DNA of 8,997 bases, taken from NCBI GenBank assembly GCA_035315065.1, contig DATFYM010000153.1, forward strand, positions 1-8,997, written 5' to 3'. The notes beneath the pieces were generated by a model, which was not told the DNA's origin, did no database searches, and saw only the letters and a list, made by a program, of their open reading frames with translations. Source of the stretch: DATFYM01 sp035315065 (GTDB lineage Bacteria > Acidobacteriota > Terriglobia > UBA7540). A program made the position numbers and the translations under genes. Of the stretch, positions 6,531-8,997 are shown one piece after another (the stretch's first letter is position 1; every line of letters begins with the position of its first letter).

Positions 6531-7752
6531 CAACATAGCGTTCCTCGAAGTCGGCGAGCTTGGGGCGAATCGCCACACTCTCCTCGAACTTCCCGTCCAG
6601 CGCGCTGAGGGTCTTCAGACCATTGCCGGTGATAGCCAGCACAATCGACTCCCGCGGATCGATGCGGCCCTGGCCGATCAGCTTGCGCGCCACCGCCACG
6701 GTCACGCCGCCGGCGGTCTCGGTGAAGATGCCTTCCGTCTCCGCCAGCAGCCGGATGCCTTCGACGATCTCCTCGTCCGTCACGTCTTCGCCGGCGCCGC
6801 CGCTCTCAAGGATTCCCCGCACTGCGTAAATGCCATCCGCGGGATTGCCAATGGCGAGCGACTTGGCGATGGTGTGCGGCTTTTGCGGTGTGATCTCCGC
6901 CACCCCCGCCTTGGCGGCCATGGTAATGGGAGAGCAACCGGTGGCCTGGGCGCCGAAGAACTTTGTGGCGGCGGCCTCCACCCATCCCAGCTTCTGTACC
7001 TCGCTGAACGCCTTGCGGATCTTGGTGATGAGCGAGCCACCCGCCATGGGCACCACGATATTCTGCGGCAACCGCCAACCGAGCTGCTCAGCGATTTCCA
7101 GGCCGACAGTTTTGGAGCCCTCCGAGTAGTACGACCGCAGGTTGACGTTGACAATGCCCCAGGCGAACTTCTCGGCAATCTCGGAACACAGCCGATTGAC
7201 TTGATCGTAGTTGCCGTCTACCTTGACGAGGTTCGCGCCGTAGACCTGGGTCGCCACGATCTTCTCCGGCTCCAGGTTGGCGGGCACAAAGATGTAAGCG
7301 GTGAAACCGCCCGCCGCCGCCTGGGCTGCGACCGCGTTGGCGAGGTTACCGGTGGACGAGCAACCCACCGTGTCGAACCCGAACTCGTGGGCTTTGCTTA
7401 GCGCCACGGCCACTACCCGATCTTTGAAGGAAAGCGTGGGATGATTCACCGCGTCGTTCTTCACGTAGATCTCACGCGCCCCCAGAGCCTTGGCGAGGCG
7501 TGGTGCCGGCACCAGCGGCGTGAATCCGGTATGGCGCCCCACCCATGGCTCACCTCGCACCGGCAAAAGTTCGCGATAGCGCCACATCGTCGGCGGGCGA
7601 GACGCAAGGTCGTCGCGTCTCACTTCGGACCAGATGCGTGCGTAGTCGTAGACCACTTCCAGCGGCGCCCAGCACTCTGCGCACGCCGCCAGCGGTTCGA
7701 GCGGATAAGTCGCGCTACACTCCCGGCACTTCAGATGGATGCAGGTACTCAT
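6499..7752 (-). CDS. thrC: Threonine synthase (PLP-dependent)
   Basis: Converts O-phosphohomoserine to threonine and phosphate. The 417-aa chain starts with a zinc-ribbon-like segment, CxxC at residues 9 and 12 and CxxC at 24 and 27, seen in many threonine synthases of the Thermus/archaeal type. The PLP lysine is K110 in TLSFKDR, the phosphate-binding loop is SSTGN (132-136), and PMAGGSL and TGNGLKT follow near 235-241 and 375-381. The ATG at 7752 is preferred over the in-frame GTG at 7764, because that GTG abuts GGAGGA while the ATG lies 11 bases beyond GGAGGAG. The C-terminal tail GDRVQVVGSR is encoded by heptad repeats and resembles the GDRVQV tail of ThrB. It is first in the thrC-thrB unit behind a SAM-I riboswitch and terminator. 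A cysteate synthase paralogue is less likely because thrB is adjacent. Confidence 0.95.
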   Translation of the reverse strand: MSTCIHLKCRECSATYPLEPLAACAECWAPLEVVYDYARIWSEVRRDDLASRPPTMWRYRELLPVRGEPWVGRHTGFTPLVPAPRLAKALGAREIYVKNDAVNHPTLSFKDRVVAVALSKAHEFGFDTVGCSSTGNLANAVAAQAAAGGFTAYIFVPANLEPEKIVATQVYGANLVKVDGNYDQVNRLCSEIAEKFAWGIVNVNLRSYYSEGSKTVGLEIAEQLGWRLPQNIVVPMAGGSLITKIRKAFSEVQKLGWVEAAATKFFGAQATGCSPITMAAKAGVAEITPQKPHTIAKSLAIGNPADGIYAVRGILESGGAGEDVTDEEIVEGIRLLAETEGIFTETAGGVTVAVARKLIGQGRIDPRESIVLAITGNGLKTLSALDGKFEESVAIRPKLADFEERYVGDRVQVVGSR

Positions 7753-7763
7753 TCTATAAATCA

Positions 7764-7770
7764 CTCCTCC
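7764..7770 (-). promoter_or_regulatory. Ribosome binding site of thrC
   Basis: GGAGGAG on the minus strand, 11 bases before the ATG at 7752. A GTG overlaps its 3' edge (7764-7762) and is too close to serve as the start. Confidence 0.7.
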
Positions 7771-7914
7771 TATCCAGCTAGCCTTCGCCTCTCCCGGTGG
7801 CGCCTCTCCCGGCGCCGAGATTTCGCCGGCATCTGCCGCTCGGAAAGGCGACGCAGCATCCGCCCAATAGTCACGATGGGAAATGTCGAGGAGTGAATCG
7901 GGAGGCCATAAATC

Positions 7915-7945
7915 AAAAAGCCTCGCCGATTAACTCGGGGAGGCT
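7915..7945 (-). terminator. Rho-independent terminator, expression platform of the SAM riboswitch
   Basis: On the minus strand AGCCTC pairs with GAGGCT, and CCGA with TCGG across a C-C mismatch, around a GTTAA loop, followed at once by a run of U. It begins 20 bases after the aptamer and sits 160 bases before thrC. This is the standard arrangement of a transcription-terminating S-box switch. SAM binding would favour this hairpin and stop transcription before thrC. Confidence 0.85.
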
Positions 7946-7965
7946 CTGGAAAATCTTGCAGCCCT

Positions 7966-8073
7966 CTCATCTTCCCCGTCGAATCGGGCAGGAGTTGGCA
8001 CCTTGACCCCCGATCGAAATCGGAGCGGTTGCCGTGGCGTCGTCGGGCCTGTCCCTCGGCCACTCTGGATGAG
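7966..8073 (-). ncRNA. SAM-I (S-box) riboswitch aptamer
   Basis: On the minus strand, stem P1 is CTCATC (8073-8068) with GATGAG (7971-7966). Between the strands come the conserved S-box segments in order: CAGAG, GAGGGACAGGCCCGACGA, CCACGGCAACC, a P3 stem with a TTCG loop, AAGGTGCCAACTCCTGC, a short P4 stem, and GGGGAAGATGAG. This is the full aptamer of about 108 nt that binds S-adenosylmethionine. Its downstream gene is thrC, followed by thrB, and not the usual methionine or SAM gene. The classical mode is off when SAM is high. Confidence 0.95.
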
Positions 8074-8113
8074 ATTCAGGGTCACTGAATCAACTATTCA
8101 ATTGTCATCTAAG

Positions 8114-8143
8114 ACTGTATGGGGTCGACCATTCGTCTGTCAA
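8114..8143 (-). promoter_or_regulatory. Candidate sigma70-type promoter of the riboswitch-thrC-thrB transcript
   Basis: TTGACA (8143-8138) is a perfect -35. It lies 18 bases from TACAGT (8119-8114), a four-of-six -10 match. The start point would be near 8107, leaving about 34 bases before riboswitch stem P1. These bases include a small palindrome, ATTCAG...CTGAAT, at 8074-8090. Confidence 0.6.
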
Positions 8144-8242
8144 GGAGAATTTATAGTGGCCCCCCGATTTTGGACCAGTGAATAAGGAAATCAGAGGATG
8201 CTGTCATCGGTCGGCCCGGATTTCGACCATGGAAATCTCGGA

Positions 8243-8270
8243 TTGAAACGACACATCACAATGCTACGAT
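8243..8270 (+). promoter_or_regulatory. Candidate promoter of the dodecin gene
   Basis: TTGAAA (8243-8248) and TACGAT (8265-8270) are separated by 16 bases. Transcription would begin near 8277 and give a leader of about 85 bases. This is only a moderate match and would divide the intergenic region between two divergent transcripts. Confidence 0.4.
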
Positions 8271-8362
8271 GGTGGTTGGAGACCGCGGGAGCCTGCCGGT
8301 ACCGAGAGGCATGCTTTGCGGCAACCGGTCCAAGCCAGTTGAAGGAAGGAGAGGTCTGAGAC

Positions 8363-8584
8363 ATGCCAGGAACTTATAAAATCACCGAGCTAGTGGGCAC
8401 CTCACCCGTCAGCTTTGCTGAAGCGGTGAAGGCCGCCGTCACGGAAGCAGCGAAGACGATTCGTCACATGAATTGGTTTCAGGTTGTCGAAGAGAGCGGC
8501 AGGATTAAGGATGGCAAGGTCGAGGAGTTTCAGGTTACGCTCAAGATCGGGTTCAAGATCGAGCACGCCCAGCCTCTTCCCTAG
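8363..8584 (+). CDS. Dodecin family flavin-binding protein
   Basis: Small cytosolic protein (73 aa). Dodecins assemble as hollow dodecamers that bind flavins (riboflavin, FMN), and are thought to store or buffer them. The family pattern is clear: YKITELVGTSPVSFAEAVKAAV at the N-terminus, MNWFQVVEESGRIKDGKVEEFQVTLKIGFKIE at the C-terminus, one helix between beta strands. W38, in NWFQVVE, corresponds to the stacking tryptophan. AAGGAGAGG (8346-8354) gives a good ribosome binding site 8 bases before the ATG. No flavin biosynthesis gene is in the window, and the gene is divergent from the thr unit. Confidence 0.93.
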   Translation: MPGTYKITELVGTSPVSFAEAVKAAVTEAAKTIRHMNWFQVVEESGRIKDGKVEEFQVTLKIGFKIEHAQPLP

Positions 8585-8770
8585 CCACCCGAGACGCAGG
8601 TGGTGTGCCGCCTGAGCCAAGACGTAAATGGGGAGGAGAAGTCGACTGGTTCCTGATTGTTGCATCGGCCGGCCCAAGCCCACACAGGCGAGGTGGCCGG
8701 AGGAGCAGGCGTAGCGCGTCTATAACGGCGTCGGCCGTGTCAAGACCCTTGTGGGCACACGTCTTCTTCC
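8585..8770. other. Gene-free stretch after the dodecin gene
   Basis: No supported gene. The frames that cross it (a 141-codon minus frame and others) show no conserved motif, and their sequence includes translated hairpin DNA. I see no clear terminator hairpin with a U-tract directly after the dodecin stop codon. Confidence 0.5.
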
Positions 8771-8852
8771 GCGCGCCGGAGGCGGGGTCAAGGGCGCCCG
8801 GCGCTTTTTGCCGGGCGTTCATCGCAGACCCTTGACGCCGCCTCCGGCGCGC
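8771..8852. repeat. Nested palindrome with 24-bp arms
   Basis: Left arm 8771-8794 and right arm 8829-8852 are complementary at 23 of 24 positions. The left arm begins GCGCGCCGGAGGCGG. Inside lies a second perfect hairpin, 8795-8802 with 8810-8817 (CGCCCGGC/GCCGGGCG), whose loop is GCTTTTT. The whole can form a two-storey hairpin. It lies downstream of the dodecin gene and is probably a mobile or dispersed intergenic palindrome or a strong terminator-like structure. Confidence 0.8.
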
Positions 8853-8867
8853 CCATACTGGCTCCTC

Positions 8868-8900
8868 GACGAAGCTCGGACGCTTTTCCCGAGCTTCGTC
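8868..8900. repeat. Second hairpin, perfect 12-bp arms
   Basis: GACGAAGCTCGG (8868-8879) pairs perfectly with CCGAGCTTCGTC (8889-8900) around a nine-base loop (ACGCTTTTC). Its loop resembles the GCTTTTT loop of the palindrome just upstream. The remaining bases to 8997 hold no supported gene. Confidence 0.75.
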
Positions 8901-8997
8901 CTGAGTGATTCTTCTCGGCTCTTCCTGACCAAGGCTCGCCTCGTCGAATCCGGCGATGGAAACTCTGGGTTCCACCACTCATCTATGCGATCCCGTT

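Noticed and set aside
7770..8063. 97-codon minus-strand frame covering the riboswitch and terminator
   Set aside because: It translates structured RNA (aptamer, terminator) and has no conserved protein features.
8138..8203. Sequence reminiscent of an insertion-sequence end (TGTCAAGGAG...TAGTGGCCCC...TTGGACCAGTGAATAAGG)
   Set aside because: No inverted-repeat partner, target duplication or transposase is present in the window, so only a resemblance can be stated. It overlaps the proposed thrC promoter.
8553..8978. 141-codon minus-strand frame at the right end
   Set aside because: It runs through both palindromic hairpins and the end of the dodecin gene. Composition looks like translated GC-rich inverted repeats.

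Overview
This is a GC-rich bacterial window with four well-supported protein genes and an unusual density of structured non-coding DNA. The genes are a group II intron reverse transcriptase, an alpha-glucan phosphorylase, the threonine pair thrC-thrB, and a dodecin. The host cannot be named from sequence alone. A SAM-I riboswitch, a DUF3417-type glycogen phosphorylase, a group II intron and heptameric intergenic repeats would fit a soil or groundwater bacterium (Acidobacteriota or NC10-like lineages come to mind), but that is a guess.

Layout. Positions 1-1657 are the 3' part of a group II intron. It has a 455-aa reverse transcriptase/maturase (217-1584, +) without an HNH endonuclease, a domain V abutting its stop codon, a domain VI with a bulged branch-point A, and a second domain-V-like hairpin upstream of the gene. 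The intron runs directly into an array of three tandem units of about 215 bp (1664-2279). Each unit holds a long inverted repeat built from 7-nt steps. A cluster of small hairpins follows (2403-2530). glgP (2755-5388, +) converges on thrB (5471-6418, -), with heptad repeats lying between them and running into both genes. thrC (6499-7752, -) lies upstream of thrB in one transcription unit, and the thrC-thrB gap is again made of heptads.

Control of threonine genes. Upstream of thrC, on the minus strand, come a plausible sigma70-type promoter (8114-8143), a complete SAM-I (S-box) aptamer (7966-8073), a rho-independent terminator (7915-7945) and a 160-nt leader. This predicts that thrC and thrB are shut down when S-adenosylmethionine is abundant. 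That is surprising for threonine genes. It would make sense if O-phosphohomoserine, the product of ThrB, also feeds methionine synthesis, or if a shared branch point is being balanced.

Right end. A dodecin gene (8363-8584, +) has its own promoter-like sequence. The last 400 bases carry a nested palindrome with 24-bp arms (8771-8852) and a second perfect 12-bp hairpin (8868-8900), with no credible gene.

The two observations most worth following are the SAM-I riboswitch on thrCB, and the period-7 repeats that invade the 3' ends of glgP, thrB and thrC and encode their C-terminal tails.
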